DNA from: an archaeon
GTDB taxonomy: Archaea; Methanobacteriota; Methanobacteria; Methanobacteriales; Methanobacteriaceae
Assembly: GCA_024409145.1 (NCBI GenBank)
Contig: JAKSUF010000012.1
Coordinates: 1-14,360 of the forward strand
Direction of reading: 5' to 3'
DNA length: 14,360 nt
Both the position numbers and the translations under genes were made by a program. Numbering within the stretch: the stretch's first letter is position 1; every line of letters starts with the position of its first letter. Shown here piece after piece: positions 1 through 6,979 of the stretch. The notes beneath the pieces are model-generated. The model ran no database searches, was not told the origin of the DNA, and was given only the letters and a program-made list of their open reading frames with translations.

Positions 1-1
1 C

Positions 2-205
2 CTTCCATATATTTTCTCAACTGTGAGTTTAGAGCATATAGATTCAGGAATAGCTTCAATATTATTATCTGGAGCAGAACCGTTTGCAGCACTTATATTT
101 GGATTAATATTCTACTCAGAAATTCCAACATTTCTGATGTTTTGCGGATTTATATTGACCATCATTGCAATGATGGCGTTAAGTAGAAAAGAAGAAATCA
201 AATAA
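2..205 (+). CDS. EamA/DMT-family transporter, C-terminal end (partial, 5' end outside window)
   Basis: The frame is open to the left edge of the window, so this is the last 67 codons of a longer gene. The visible residues read PYIFSTVSLEHIDSGIASIL and continue into a hydrophobic segment around GAEPFAALIFGLIFYSE, then a second one ending in MMALSRKEE. This is the typical end of a drug/metabolite transporter of the EamA type: a helix starting with P-Y, the A-S-I-L / E-P-F-A-A motif with its conserved glutamate-proline, a final transmembrane helix and a short charged cytoplasmic tail. The protein would be an inner-membrane carrier with about 10 helices. The substrate cannot be inferred from this end. 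A GTG at 23 lies inside the conserved motif and is not a plausible start. Confidence 0.8.
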   Translation, partial: LPYIFSTVSLEHIDSGIASILLSGAEPFAALIFGLIFYSEIPTFLMFCGFILTIIAMMALSRKEEIK

Positions 206-326
206 AAAAACATATTTCAAAAAATAAAAAAAATAATAATGACATAACAAAAAAGCTATTAAACTATAATAAGTATAAAAAACATAAATAAATTATTAAA
301 ACTCTTGATTGAAATAATATATTAAT

Positions 327-343
327 AGTTTAAATAATAAACT
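327..343. promoter_or_regulatory. Short inverted repeat upstream of the PHP gene
   Basis: AGTTTA (327-332) and TAAACT (338-343) form a perfect 6-bp inverted repeat with a 5-nt centre. It lies about 40 nt before the likely start of the PHP-domain gene. TATA-like stretches sit on both sides (around 314-322 and 352-361). It could be an operator, but in such AT-rich DNA a dyad this short may be chance. Confidence 0.25.
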
Positions 344-384
344 CACAATTAAAATATATTATACTATAATATATGGTGATAACA

Positions 385-1050
385 TTGAGAAAAAGAATTG
401 ATTTACATATGCACACATTATTTAGTGATGGAGAATTATTACCAAGTGAGCTTGCAAGAAGAGCAGAAGTTTTAGGCCACAGCACAATAGCTATAACTGA
501 TCATGTAGATTTTTCAAACATACATACAATAACAGATATTTCTGCTGCAATTGAAGACATTAATAAAAACTGGGAAATAAAGGTAGTTTTAGGAGCTGAA
601 ATAACTCACGCACCTACACAATCAATACCTACACTTGCTAAAAAAGCTAGAGAACTTGGAGCAAAAATAGTAGTAGTTCATGGCGAAACACTCAGTGAAC
701 CAGTAATACCAGGAACTAACTTTTCAGCAGTAAACTGTGAAGAAATAGATATCTTAGCACACCCAGGATTAATAACAATTGAAGAAGCAGAACTTGCTAA
801 AGAAAATGATGTTGCATTAGAAATTAGTGCTAGAAAAGGACATTCACTTGCAAATGGACATGTCGCAAATATTGCAAAAGAAGTAGGATGTGATTTAGTT
901 ATTGATACAGACACACATAGTCCAGATGATTTAATCACATTTGAACGATCAATTGAAGTAGCATTAGGTGCTGGATTAAATGAAAAAGAAGCTTTAAAAG
1001 CAGCTATTGATACACCAAATAAAATTCTTAAAAAACATGAGCTGATTTAG
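385..1050 (+). CDS. PHP-domain phosphoesterase (histidinol-phosphatase-like)
   Basis: A metal-dependent phosphoesterase of the PHP superfamily, 221 aa and single-domain. The metal ligands of the fold are all in place: DLHMHT (H8, H10), D15, ITDH (H40), GAEI (E72), VVHGE (H99), LAHPG (H126) and the final DTDTH (D176, H178). It is therefore probably an active trinuclear-metal hydrolase. PHP proteins of this size include histidinol-phosphate phosphatases and nucleotide or sugar phosphatases; the substrate cannot be told from sequence. An ATG at 373 lacks a ribosome binding site. GGTGAT at 375-380, a perfect anti-SD match, sits 4 nt before the TTG at 385, giving MRKRIDLHMHT, so I place the start there. 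The stop codon abuts the ATG of the next gene, implying co-translation. Confidence 0.85.
   Translation: MRKRIDLHMHTLFSDGELLPSELARRAEVLGHSTIAITDHVDFSNIHTITDISAAIEDINKNWEIKVVLGAEITHAPTQSIPTLAKKARELGAKIVVVHGETLSEPVIPGTNFSAVNCEEIDILAHPGLITIEEAELAKENDVALEISARKGHSLANGHVANIAKEVGCDLVIDTDTHSPDDLITFERSIEVALGAGLNEKEALKAAIDTPNKILKKHELI
1039..1046 (+). promoter_or_regulatory. Ribosome binding site inside the PHP gene
   Basis: GAGCTGAT differs by one base from the ideal GAGGTGAT and lies 4 nt before the ATG at 1051. It is embedded in the last codons of the PHP gene, which supports translational coupling of the two genes. Confidence 0.5.
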
Positions 1051-1341
1051 ATGTTATATGAATATTGTATTAATAATGATTTATCCAAAGAAAGAATTCT
1101 AAAAGTTCTAAAAGAATATGATTCCATAAAAAAATTTGAAACAAATAATGTAGAAGATGTCATAAAAGAATGTAATGAATTTGGATTAGAATACGTTTCA
1201 AAAAAATATAATGTTCATATAGATGATTTAAAACAATACCCTTATTTCAGATTTAAAAAGAGAGATAAAGAAGGTAAAAAAAGAGAACCTGTAAGAATTC
1301 CAACAAAACCAACAAATCCAGTAGTAGACATCTTTGATTAA
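1051..1341 (+). CDS. Conserved-looking hypothetical protein, coupled to PHP gene
   Basis: A 96-residue protein that I do not recognise. The ATG follows the TAG of the PHP gene with no gap, and a near-ideal ribosome binding site lies within the upstream gene, so the two are almost surely one operon. The first 65 residues are predicted helical and mixed-charge (for example LSKERILKVLKEYDSIKKF). A YFRFKKRDKEGKKREPVRIP stretch around residues 69-88 is strongly basic, followed by a proline-rich tail ending in PVVDIFD. The basic, extended C-terminus would suit contact with RNA or DNA, but that is only inference. There is no signal peptide, membrane segment or cysteine cluster. Function unknown; the PHP enzyme is the most likely partner. 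Confidence 0.75.
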   Translation: MLYEYCINNDLSKERILKVLKEYDSIKKFETNNVEDVIKECNEFGLEYVSKKYNVHIDDLKQYPYFRFKKRDKEGKKREPVRIPTKPTNPVVDIFD

Positions 1342-1436
1342 CATCAAAACCACCACAACACCATTAACACTACCAAATTTTTAAGTCACACACCTAAAAA
1401 TAAAAACCAAAGTAAAAAAAAAGAATCATTTTAATA

Positions 1437-1457
1437 ATTTAGGAATACCTAAAAATT
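1437..1457. promoter_or_regulatory. DtxR/MntR-like operator, copy 1
   Basis: TTTAGGAATACCTAAA is a dyad with 6-bp arms (TTTAGG / CCTAAA) around a 4-bp centre. It sits inside a 21-bp sequence repeated exactly at 1492-1512. The half-sites resemble the TTAGG...CCTAA cores of DtxR-family metal-dependent repressors. This copy runs into the upstream (BRE) side of the TATA box at 1456-1463, where a bound repressor would block TBP/TFB. The regulator assignment is inference. Confidence 0.6.
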
Positions 1458-1463
1458 TATATA
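1456..1463 (+). promoter_or_regulatory. TATA box of the micro-gene promoter
   Basis: TTTATATA is a near-ideal archaeal TATA box, preceded by an A-run (1451-1455) suitable as a BRE. The expected transcription start, about 25 nt downstream, falls near 1485, between the two operator copies. This would leave a leader of about 100 nt before the ATG at 1587. Confidence 0.6.
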
Positions 1464-1491
1464 GTTTAACAACATAATAATAATTAAAGAT

Positions 1492-1512
1492 ATTTAGGAA
1501 TACCTAAAAATT
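1492..1512. promoter_or_regulatory. DtxR/MntR-like operator, copy 2
   Basis: An exact 21-bp repeat of copy 1, centre-to-centre 55 bp, placed at or just after the expected transcription start near 1485. Two identical operators bracketing one core promoter is a classic repression layout. A further half-site (TTAGG at 1511-1515) follows directly. Confidence 0.6.
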
Positions 1513-1586
1513 AGGATAATTCATAATTAGTAAAATGTAAATCACTGATAAAAAAATATCTTTAAAAAATAAAGGAGGAAATCAAT

Positions 1587-1664
1587 ATGGGAATTCGTGG
1601 CGGAATTTGTGGAAAAAAACAAATTGAAGACAAACGTAAAGAAAAAGAAAAAAGAGAAAAATAA
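1587..1664 (+). CDS. 25-residue micro-protein with Gly/Cys head and charged tail
   Basis: A small gene of 25 codons with a perfect ribosome binding site: AAAGGAGG at 1571-1578, 8 nt before the ATG. The product starts MGIRGGICGKK and continues with about 14 residues that are almost only K, E, R, Q and D, likely one charged helix. It has one cysteine (residue 8) in a glycine-rich context and no membrane segment or signal peptide. The strong SD, own TATA box and duplicated operator suggest a real, regulated gene rather than a chance ORF. I know of no family for it. If the operators are metal-responsive, an iron- or manganese-related role would fit, but this is speculation. It is not in the same unit as the convergent arfC. 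Confidence 0.6.
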   Translation: MGIRGGICGKKQIEDKRKEKEKREK

Positions 1665-1756
1665 AATATAAGAATATATTATAAATTAAAAATATAATAT
1701 ACTCTTAATCTAATTTTATTTAATTTAAATTAATTAAATTAATAATCAATAATAAA

Positions 1757-2437
1757 TTACTTAATAACTTTATATTCCATTATAAAGTCTTTACCACAAG
1801 AATAATAATTTATTAGATCTAATTTAACTGCATCCTCCATAAAATCAAACCCAGAACCATCAAAGAAAGTCTTAGATTTTTCACCACCTACAACCATAGG
1901 AGCAATACATACTTTAATTTCATCAATTAATCCTAATTTTAACATTGAAAAATTAAGAGTAGAACCTCCCTCCAACATAAGAGTTTTAATTCCTTTAGAA
2001 TATAAGTATTCCATAAACTCAACTAAATCTACAGAATCTTTAGAAGAATAAAATACATCACATTTTTTAGATAATTCTTTAGCTCTTAAAACTGCATCAG
2101 AATTAGAATTTGGATTAGTTTCATCACATAAATTAGAAACAGCAATAATAGTTTCTGCATCATTATTAAGAATTCTAAAATCCAAGGGAGTCCTAGCATT
2201 ATTATCAACAGCAACCCGAATAGGATTATCTTCTTTTCTACCAGGAATTTTATGAACTGTAAGTCTTGGATCATCAGCCAAAATAGTACCAATACCTACC
2301 ATAATTCCATCACAATCTTTCCTAATTTCATGAACTCTTTCCAAATCTTCTTTACCAGAAATTTTAGAACTCCCTGTCCTAGTAGCGATTTTACCATCTA
2401 AAGTCATAGCAGAATTTAAAATAACATAGGGTTTCAT
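1757..2437 (-). CDS. arfC: 2,5-diamino-6-(ribosylamino)-4(3H)-pyrimidinone 5'-phosphate reductase
   Basis: ArfC is the NAD(P)H-dependent reductase that turns the ribosylamino-pyrimidinone phosphate into the ribitylamino form. In archaea this is an early step towards riboflavin and the deazaflavin coenzyme F420. The 226-aa protein is a stand-alone RibD C-terminal reductase domain with no deaminase domain, as usual in archaea. Signatures are MTLDGKIAT (residues 11-19), GIMVGIGTILADDPRLTVH (44-62), the nucleotide-binding LEGGSTLNFSML (155-166) and IAPMVVGG (178-185). A TTG at 2449 is in frame, but GGTG at 2444-2447 lies 6 nt before the ATG at 2437, which yields the family-like start MKPYVI. It lies 64 nt after the tatD-like gene on the same strand and may be co-transcribed with it. 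Confidence 0.9.
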   Translation of the reverse strand: MKPYVILNSAMTLDGKIATRTGSSKISGKEDLERVHEIRKDCDGIMVGIGTILADDPRLTVHKIPGRKEDNPIRVAVDNNARTPLDFRILNNDAETIIAVSNLCDETNPNSNSDAVLRAKELSKKCDVFYSSKDSVDLVEFMEYLYSKGIKTLMLEGGSTLNFSMLKLGLIDEIKVCIAPMVVGGEKSKTFFDGSGFDFMEDAVKLDLINYYSCGKDFIMEYKVIK

Positions 2438-2501
2438 ATAATACACCAAAATAATGATTAAATTTAGATATTACTAAAAATTTAAATTATAACTCAAATC
2501 A

Positions 2502-3263
2502 TTAAATGCCGAAAACATACCTAGCATTTTTATCAGTCACTTCATCTACAGTTTCAATATCTAAATCTTTTACCTCAGATAATTTCTTAACAGCACGTTC
2601 AACATTAACAGGTTCATTACGTTCTTCTTTAGTTAAAGCCAAATAAGGACTATCTGTTTCAGTTAAAATTCTTTCAATCGGAATTTCTTTAGCTAACTCT
2701 TGATGTCTTTGACTATAACAAATCATAGTTGAAAAACTAATAAAATAATCATCAATATCTAAAATTTTCTTAGCAGTTTTTAAACTACCACCATAACAAT
2801 GAAAAATAACTTTAGGAATATCTGAATAATCACCAAGCATATTCAATACTTTTTTCTCACAATCTCTCCCATGAATAAGTAAAGGAACTTTATAATCGTT
2901 AGCGATTTCTAAGAAACCTGTAAAAATTTCTTTTTGACGTTCACGTAAAGATTTATCAGTAACATAAAAAAAGTCCATACCTACTTCTCCAACAGCAACA
3001 ATATCTTTAATATTATCAATTAAATGATTTTGAGCAGATTTTATTTCTTCTTCAGAACTATTTTGTGAAGAAACTGGATGAAAACCCAAACTTGGATAAA
3101 TAAAACCTTCATATTTTTTAGCCAAGTCTAAAGTTTTTTGATTATCAATCTCATTAGTTCCAGAGTTTACGACTGCAGATAGTTTATTCCTAGCTCTCTC
3201 AACAACATTTTCAAAATCTTCTTCAAAATCAACAAAATCAATATGACAATGTGTATCAATCAT
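2502..3263 (-). CDS. TatD-family metal-dependent hydrolase (putative DNase)
   Basis: A TIM-barrel metal hydrolase of the TatD family, about 253 aa, the usual length. All metal ligands are visible: DTHCHID (H5, H7), GEVGMDF (E93), LIHGRD (H131), FHCYGG (H155) and TETDSPYL (D204). Characterised bacterial TatD proteins act as Mg-dependent 3'-5' exonucleases or DNases; the archaeal members are mostly untested. An ATG at 3278 has no ribosome binding site upstream. The ATG at 3263 gives MIDTHCHID, where the family normally begins, and has GTGAT 3 nt before it, so I prefer it; the longer form adds only MVSDI. It sits between uppS and arfC on the same strand with no obvious functional tie. Confidence 0.88.
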   Translation of the reverse strand: MIDTHCHIDFVDFEEDFENVVERARNKLSAVVNSGTNEIDNQKTLDLAKKYEGFIYPSLGFHPVSSQNSSEEEIKSAQNHLIDNIKDIVAVGEVGMDFFYVTDKSLRERQKEIFTGFLEIANDYKVPLLIHGRDCEKKVLNMLGDYSDIPKVIFHCYGGSLKTAKKILDIDDYFISFSTMICYSQRHQELAKEIPIERILTETDSPYLALTKEERNEPVNVERAVKKLSEVKDLDIETVDEVTDKNARYVFGI

Positions 3264-3389
3264 AATATCACTAACCATTTTAAAAATAAAAAAAATAAAT
3301 TAAATCTCTTTAAAAAAAGTTAAACATAAATAACAGATAAGAATCCAATAGAATATCAAAACATACAATATTCAAAAGATCTGCAAACT

Positions 3390-3413
3390 AAAAAAATAAA
3401 AATCTAAAAAAAA
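3390..3413 (-). terminator. Oligo-T tract downstream of uppS
   Basis: On the minus strand, about 25 nt after the uppS stop, the sequence reads T8, AGA, T5, A, T7. Archaeal RNA polymerase terminates on such oligo-T runs, so uppS probably ends here, separate from the tatD-like gene. Confidence 0.5.
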
Positions 3414-3438
3414 TAAATAAAAATAAATAATTTATTAA

Positions 3439-4203
3439 TTAAATACCAAATCTCCTATCTCTTTCCTGATAATCCCTAATAGCTCTTAAATAGTCAACTT
3501 TACGAAGTTCAGGCCATAAACTATCACAGAAATATAATTCTGAATAAGAAGATTGCCATAATAAGAAACCACTAAGTCTTTCTTCACCACTAGTTCTTAT
3601 AATAAGATTCGGGTCAGCTAAACCTTCAGTATAAAGATTATTATTAACTAATTCTTCATCAATATCATCAATTTCAATTGCACCTTCTTTAACCTCTTTA
3701 GCAATTTTCTTAAATGCATCTACAAGTTCTAAACGACCATCATAACCAATAGCTAAATTAAATAATCTTTCTTCATACATTGCAGTAGACTCTTCAGCTT
3801 CAGCAATAGCCTCTCTAACAGAATCAGGTAAAAGATCAGTTCTACCAACTACTTTAACTTTAACTTTATTTTTATGAATTTTTTCATGACTTACAATCCT
3901 TTTAAAATTCTTAATAAATAAATTCATTAAACCTTCAACTTCCTCATCAGAACGATTAAAATTTGCAGTAGAGAAAGCATAAGCCGTAACAATCTCAATA
4001 CCTAAATCTATACTCCAATCTAAAACTTTTTCTAAAGTATCCACACCCAATTCATGACCACGAGTAACTTCCATATTTCCTTGAATCTTTGTATACCTTC
4101 TATTCCCATCCATAATAATAGCCACATGTTTAGGCATACGATTAGGATCTAATTTTCTTAAAAGATTTTTTTCATAGATTTTATATAAAAAATTAGATGC
4201 CAT
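3439..4203 (-). CDS. uppS: cis-polyprenyl diphosphate synthase (UppS family)
   Basis: A Z-type prenyltransferase that extends a short allylic diphosphate with isopentenyl diphosphate, making the long polyprenyl carrier used at the membrane for N-glycosylation and, in Methanobacteriales, pseudomurein precursors. Length is 254 aa, normal for the family. Signatures are IMDGNRRYTK (Mg-binding D32) with the archaeal RRY in place of bacterial GRW, TAYAFSTANFNRS (73-85), and RTSGEERLSGFLLWQ (203-217) followed by SSYSELYF, which bind isopentenyl diphosphate. GAGGTG at 4209-4214 lies 5 nt before the ATG, so the start is firm. Its own TATA box around 4278-4289 and the oligo-T tract of mtxX upstream suggest a separate transcript. 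Confidence 0.95.
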   Translation of the reverse strand: MASNFLYKIYEKNLLRKLDPNRMPKHVAIIMDGNRRYTKIQGNMEVTRGHELGVDTLEKVLDWSIDLGIEIVTAYAFSTANFNRSDEEVEGLMNLFIKNFKRIVSHEKIHKNKVKVKVVGRTDLLPDSVREAIAEAEESTAMYEERLFNLAIGYDGRLELVDAFKKIAKEVKEGAIEIDDIDEELVNNNLYTEGLADPNLIIRTSGEERLSGFLLWQSSYSELYFCDSLWPELRKVDYLRAIRDYQERDRRFGI

Positions 4204-4277
4204 AAAAACACCTCAGTTAAAAATTTATTAAAATTTAATTAATTGCATAATATTAAATAAAATACTAAAAATACATG

Positions 4278-4289
4278 CTATATATTTAA
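4278..4289 (-). promoter_or_regulatory. Candidate TATA box for uppS
   Basis: Minus-strand TTAAATATATAG fits the archaeal TATA consensus. A start about 25 nt downstream would be near 4259, giving a leader of about 55 nt before the uppS ATG. Confidence 0.4.
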
Positions 4290-4370
4290 TGATAAATATG
4301 TTTTTTATATTATTAACAATCCAAAAATAGCAAAAAATTAAAATATATAACTTAAGAATAAATAAAAGAT

Positions 4371-4397
4371 AAAAAATATAAAAAAATATAAAAAAAG
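4371..4397 (-). terminator. Oligo-T tracts downstream of mtxX
   Basis: About 35 nt beyond the mtxX stop, the minus strand carries three successive T-runs (T7, T7, T6) separated by ATA. This repeated oligo-T design is typical of strong archaeal terminators. Confidence 0.55.
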
Positions 4398-4431
4398 TAA
4401 ATTAGATTAAAAATTAATAAAATTAATAATT

Positions 4432-5265
4432 CTATTTTTTCTCTTTAGCTAGATTATATGCTAAATTCAAACTTCTCAAATAACCTTCAACACTTTGGTC
4501 CCTACTAGTATCAATAAATATTTTATCAATACCTAAAGTTACAGCACCACAACTAGGCCAAGAGTTTAATAAAACAAGAGTTCTAAATATTATGTTTCCA
4601 GAAATTCCATCTGGAGAAATGATAATATTATTTTTATCTTTAATCGCTTGTTCTAAAAGAATATAATAATTTTTAACTGAAAAATGCTTAGAAATATCTT
4701 CAGATTCATTATCAAAATCAGAACTATTTTCAAAATAATCTAAAAGAAGTTTAGTTAACTCTTCACTATCTTGTAGACTATTATTAATTCTTTCACTTCT
4801 GCCCAAATCATCTTCACGACCATCAGCCAAAATAGCTATTTTAACTTCTTTTCCTCTTGATTGAATAAATTTACTAGCTTGAATAGCTAACTCAAATTTT
4901 TCATCAAGACATTTACCTTCATCAATTCCCACAGGAGATAATAAAAACTCAAAATTAGGATTAGAAGAAATATATTTTCTAGATCCAGATGAAGGAATAC
5001 TTAAAGTAAAACCAGTCCCTTCAGTATTAATATAAGTAGCACGGTGAATTTTTGAACTATCATCTATCTCCCTTAAATATTTCATGATTTTAGCAGATTT
5101 AAGAGAACCCCTAACTACAGCATCAACATTTGGATTACTGAAAGCTTCTATAAGTTCTTCTTCAGACTTTACAATAGTTACATTCAAGTCAGTGCGTTTA
5201 TTAGCTTCTTTTACAGCTAATAAAATATTTTCATTTTTATCAAAACCAGCTACAATATTAATCAT
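4432..5265 (-). CDS. mtxX: MtxX / methanogenesis marker protein 4
   Basis: A methanogen-restricted protein of about 277 aa, annotated in the family as MtxX or methanogenesis marker protein 4 and distantly related to phosphate acetyl/butyryltransferases. Its biochemical role is not established; the name comes from an association with methyltransferase genes. Supporting stretches are VDAVVRGSLKSAKI (48-60), RATYINTEGTGFTLSIPSSG (75-94), ILADGREDDLGRSERI (145-160) and ISPDGISGNIIFRT (216-229). The longer start at 5286 has no ribosome binding site. A TATA-like sequence at about 5298-5308 predicts transcription starting near 5276-5280, downstream of that ATG, so I prefer MINIVAGF at 5265 on a very short leader. 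No ribosome binding site is clear for either. Flanking genes are hemL and uppS, and both boundaries look like transcript ends. Confidence 0.85.
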   Translation of the reverse strand: MINIVAGFDKNENILLAVKEANKRTDLNVTIVKSEEELIEAFSNPNVDAVVRGSLKSAKIMKYLREIDDSSKIHRATYINTEGTGFTLSIPSSGSRKYISSNPNFEFLLSPVGIDEGKCLDEKFELAIQASKFIQSRGKEVKIAILADGREDDLGRSERINNSLQDSEELTKLLLDYFENSSDFDNESEDISKHFSVKNYYILLEQAIKDKNNIIISPDGISGNIIFRTLVLLNSWPSCGAVTLGIDKIFIDTSRDQSVEGYLRSLNLAYNLAKEKK

Positions 5266-5297
5266 AATATAAATTTTGTTAATCATATAATTTAAAG

Positions 5298-5308
5298 TTT
5301 TATATAAT
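5298..5308 (-). promoter_or_regulatory. Candidate TATA box for mtxX
   Basis: Minus-strand TTATATAAAAC about 35-40 nt before the preferred mtxX start. Spacing implies a near-leaderless mRNA, consistent with the lack of a ribosome binding site. Confidence 0.4.
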
Positions 5309-5481
5309 TTTTAATTAATACAATAATAAAATTGACAATAACAGAACACATATTCAAAAATTACATTTTAAACAAATAGAACTAATCATATTAGATTAAC
5401 AGAAATTTAATGATAAAACACTTATTTTAAATTATTATTCAAACAAGAATATATAACATTGTTATATTATATGGTAAAAAA

Positions 5482-5510
5482 ATAGCTTGAAAAATCAAGC
5501 TATAAAAAAA
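5482..5510 (-). terminator. Hairpin plus T-tract terminator after hemL
   Basis: ATAGCTTGA (5482-5490) and TCAAGCTAT (5495-5503) form a perfect 9-bp stem with a 4-nt loop. Runs of A flank both sides on the plus strand, so the minus-strand transcript from hemL shows a stem followed by six U. It lies about 53 nt beyond the hemL stop. This looks like a bacterial intrinsic terminator. Confidence 0.65.
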
Positions 5511-5556
5511 CAATATTAAAAATCATAAAAATAACAACATTTAATTGCATCAAATA

Positions 5557-6825
5557 TTATTTTAAATCCCATGCAACTTTAATAGCATTTTCAATTGCAT
5601 TAGCAGTGAACTCTAAATCATCACGAGTATGTGCACCAGATATAAAATTACACTCAAATTGACTTGGAGGTATGAAAACACCTTGTTTTAAAAGTTCTCT
5701 AAAGTAAATCATGAATTTATCAGTATCAGATTTTTTAGCAGTTTCATAATTATACACTGGTTTTTTATTAAAGTATATTTGGAACATTGAAGATAAACCT
5801 ACAACTTGAAGTTTTAATCCCAAATCCTCTAAAATATCAACAAGAGATTTTCTAAATTCATCACTTTTTCTTGATAAATCAGCATAGAATTGATAATCCA
5901 ATCTTCTCAAAGTAGAAAGACCTGCTTGAATAGAAATAGGATTTCCTGCAAAAGTACCTGCTTGATAAACAGGACCATTAGGTGCAATTAATTCCATAAT
6001 TTCTTTTTTACCTGCATAAGCCCCTATAGGGAATCCTCCACCAAGAATTTTACCAAAAGTAACAAGATCAGGTTTAATACCAAAGTATTCTTGAGAACCT
6101 CCACGAGATACTCTAAAACCAGTGATTACCTCATCAAAGATTAAGAGAACACCAAATTGTTCAGTAGCTTTACGTACAAATTTTAAGAATCCAGGATCAG
6201 GCTGAACACAACCAATATTACCCATAACAGGTTCTATAATAACACAAGCAATTTCATCAGCATGCTCTTCTAATAAATAAGCTAAAGCTTGTTTATCATT
6301 AAAAGGTACAGATAAAGTATTACTAGTAGTTTCTTCAGGAATTCCTTTAGAATCAGGCAAACATGCAGCACCAGAACCAGATTTTACAAGTACATAATCA
6401 TGAGCTCCATGATAAGCACCTTCAAATTTAACTATCTTCTTTTTACCAGTATATCCTCTTGCAAGACGTATAGCCGCCATAGTCGCTTCAGTACCACTAT
6501 TAACGAAACGAACCATTTCAGCACAAGGAACTCTATCAATAACTTCTTTAGCTAACTCAATCTCATCCTCAGTAGGAGCACCATATGCAGTACCTTTTTG
6601 CATTTGAGAATAAACATCAGCCATAACATCTTCATCACTATGACCTAAAATAATAGGACCATAAGCTAAACAATGATCAATATAACTATTTCCTTCAGTA
6701 TCTATAATACTAGACCCTTTAGCCTCTTTTACAAAAAAAGGATAAGGTTTAAAAGCACGTACTGGAGAGTTAACTCCACCAGGAATTACTTTTTTGGATT
6801 CATTAAATAATTCTTCAGGATTCAT
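5557..6825 (-). CDS. hemL: Glutamate-1-semialdehyde 2,1-aminomutase
   Basis: A PLP enzyme of the class-III aminotransferase family. It converts glutamate-1-semialdehyde to 5-aminolevulinate, the last step of the C5 route that starts all tetrapyrroles. In a methanogen these end mainly in coenzyme F430, corrinoids and sirohaem. At 422 aa it is full length. Motifs: PGGVNSPVRAF near the N-terminus (15-25), NSGTEATMAAIRLARG (109-124), GAYHGAHD (136-143), FDEVITGFR (230-238, with the PLP-contacting aspartate D231) and TFGKILGGGFPIGAY with the Schiff-base lysine at 259. The start at 6825 has a weak AAGGA about 9 nt upstream. No hemA or other haem gene adjoins it in this window. A perfect dyad lies about 130 nt upstream. 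Confidence 0.96.
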   Translation of the reverse strand: MNPEELFNESKKVIPGGVNSPVRAFKPYPFFVKEAKGSSIIDTEGNSYIDHCLAYGPIILGHSDEDVMADVYSQMQKGTAYGAPTEDEIELAKEVIDRVPCAEMVRFVNSGTEATMAAIRLARGYTGKKKIVKFEGAYHGAHDYVLVKSGSGAACLPDSKGIPEETTSNTLSVPFNDKQALAYLLEEHADEIACVIIEPVMGNIGCVQPDPGFLKFVRKATEQFGVLLIFDEVITGFRVSRGGSQEYFGIKPDLVTFGKILGGGFPIGAYAGKKEIMELIAPNGPVYQAGTFAGNPISIQAGLSTLRRLDYQFYADLSRKSDEFRKSLVDILEDLGLKLQVVGLSSMFQIYFNKKPVYNYETAKKSDTDKFMIYFRELLKQGVFIPPSQFECNFISGAHTRDDLEFTANAIENAIKVAWDLK

Positions 6826-6954
6826 AATTTAATTCCTTAAATTTATTAACACATCATATTAAGAAAATATATCATACAATACAATCCATATAATGCATAC
6901 ACAAAATTATATTTAATTTTATAATTAATATATTTTGTATTTTTGAACTTTGAA

Positions 6955-6979
6955 TTTTGGATATATTTCATATCCAAAA
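6955..6979. promoter_or_regulatory. Perfect 10-bp inverted repeat upstream of hemL
   Basis: TTTTGGATAT (6955-6964) and ATATCCAAAA (6970-6979) flank a 5-nt centre. GGATAT recurs at 6982-6987. It lies about 130 nt upstream of hemL, on the far side of the likely TATA boxes, so an operator is plausible. It could instead be a late terminator hairpin for the AIR-synthase-like gene, about 190 nt past its stop. Confidence 0.45.

Noticed and set aside
678..938. 86-codon open frame antisense to the PHP gene
   Set aside because: It lies wholly inside a gene with clear catalytic motifs, has no ribosome binding site and shows no protein-like pattern.
1231..1344. Minus-strand ATG at 1344 with GGTGG upstream, giving a short antisense frame
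   Set aside because: It is about 38 codons, entirely antisense to the 96-aa gene; the GGTGG comes from a C-rich stretch and the peptide has no sensible pattern.
1342..1384. C-rich, G-free stretch after the 96-aa gene
   Set aside because: Noticeable strand bias, but no repeat, dyad or frame supports a function; probably just 3' untranslated sequence.
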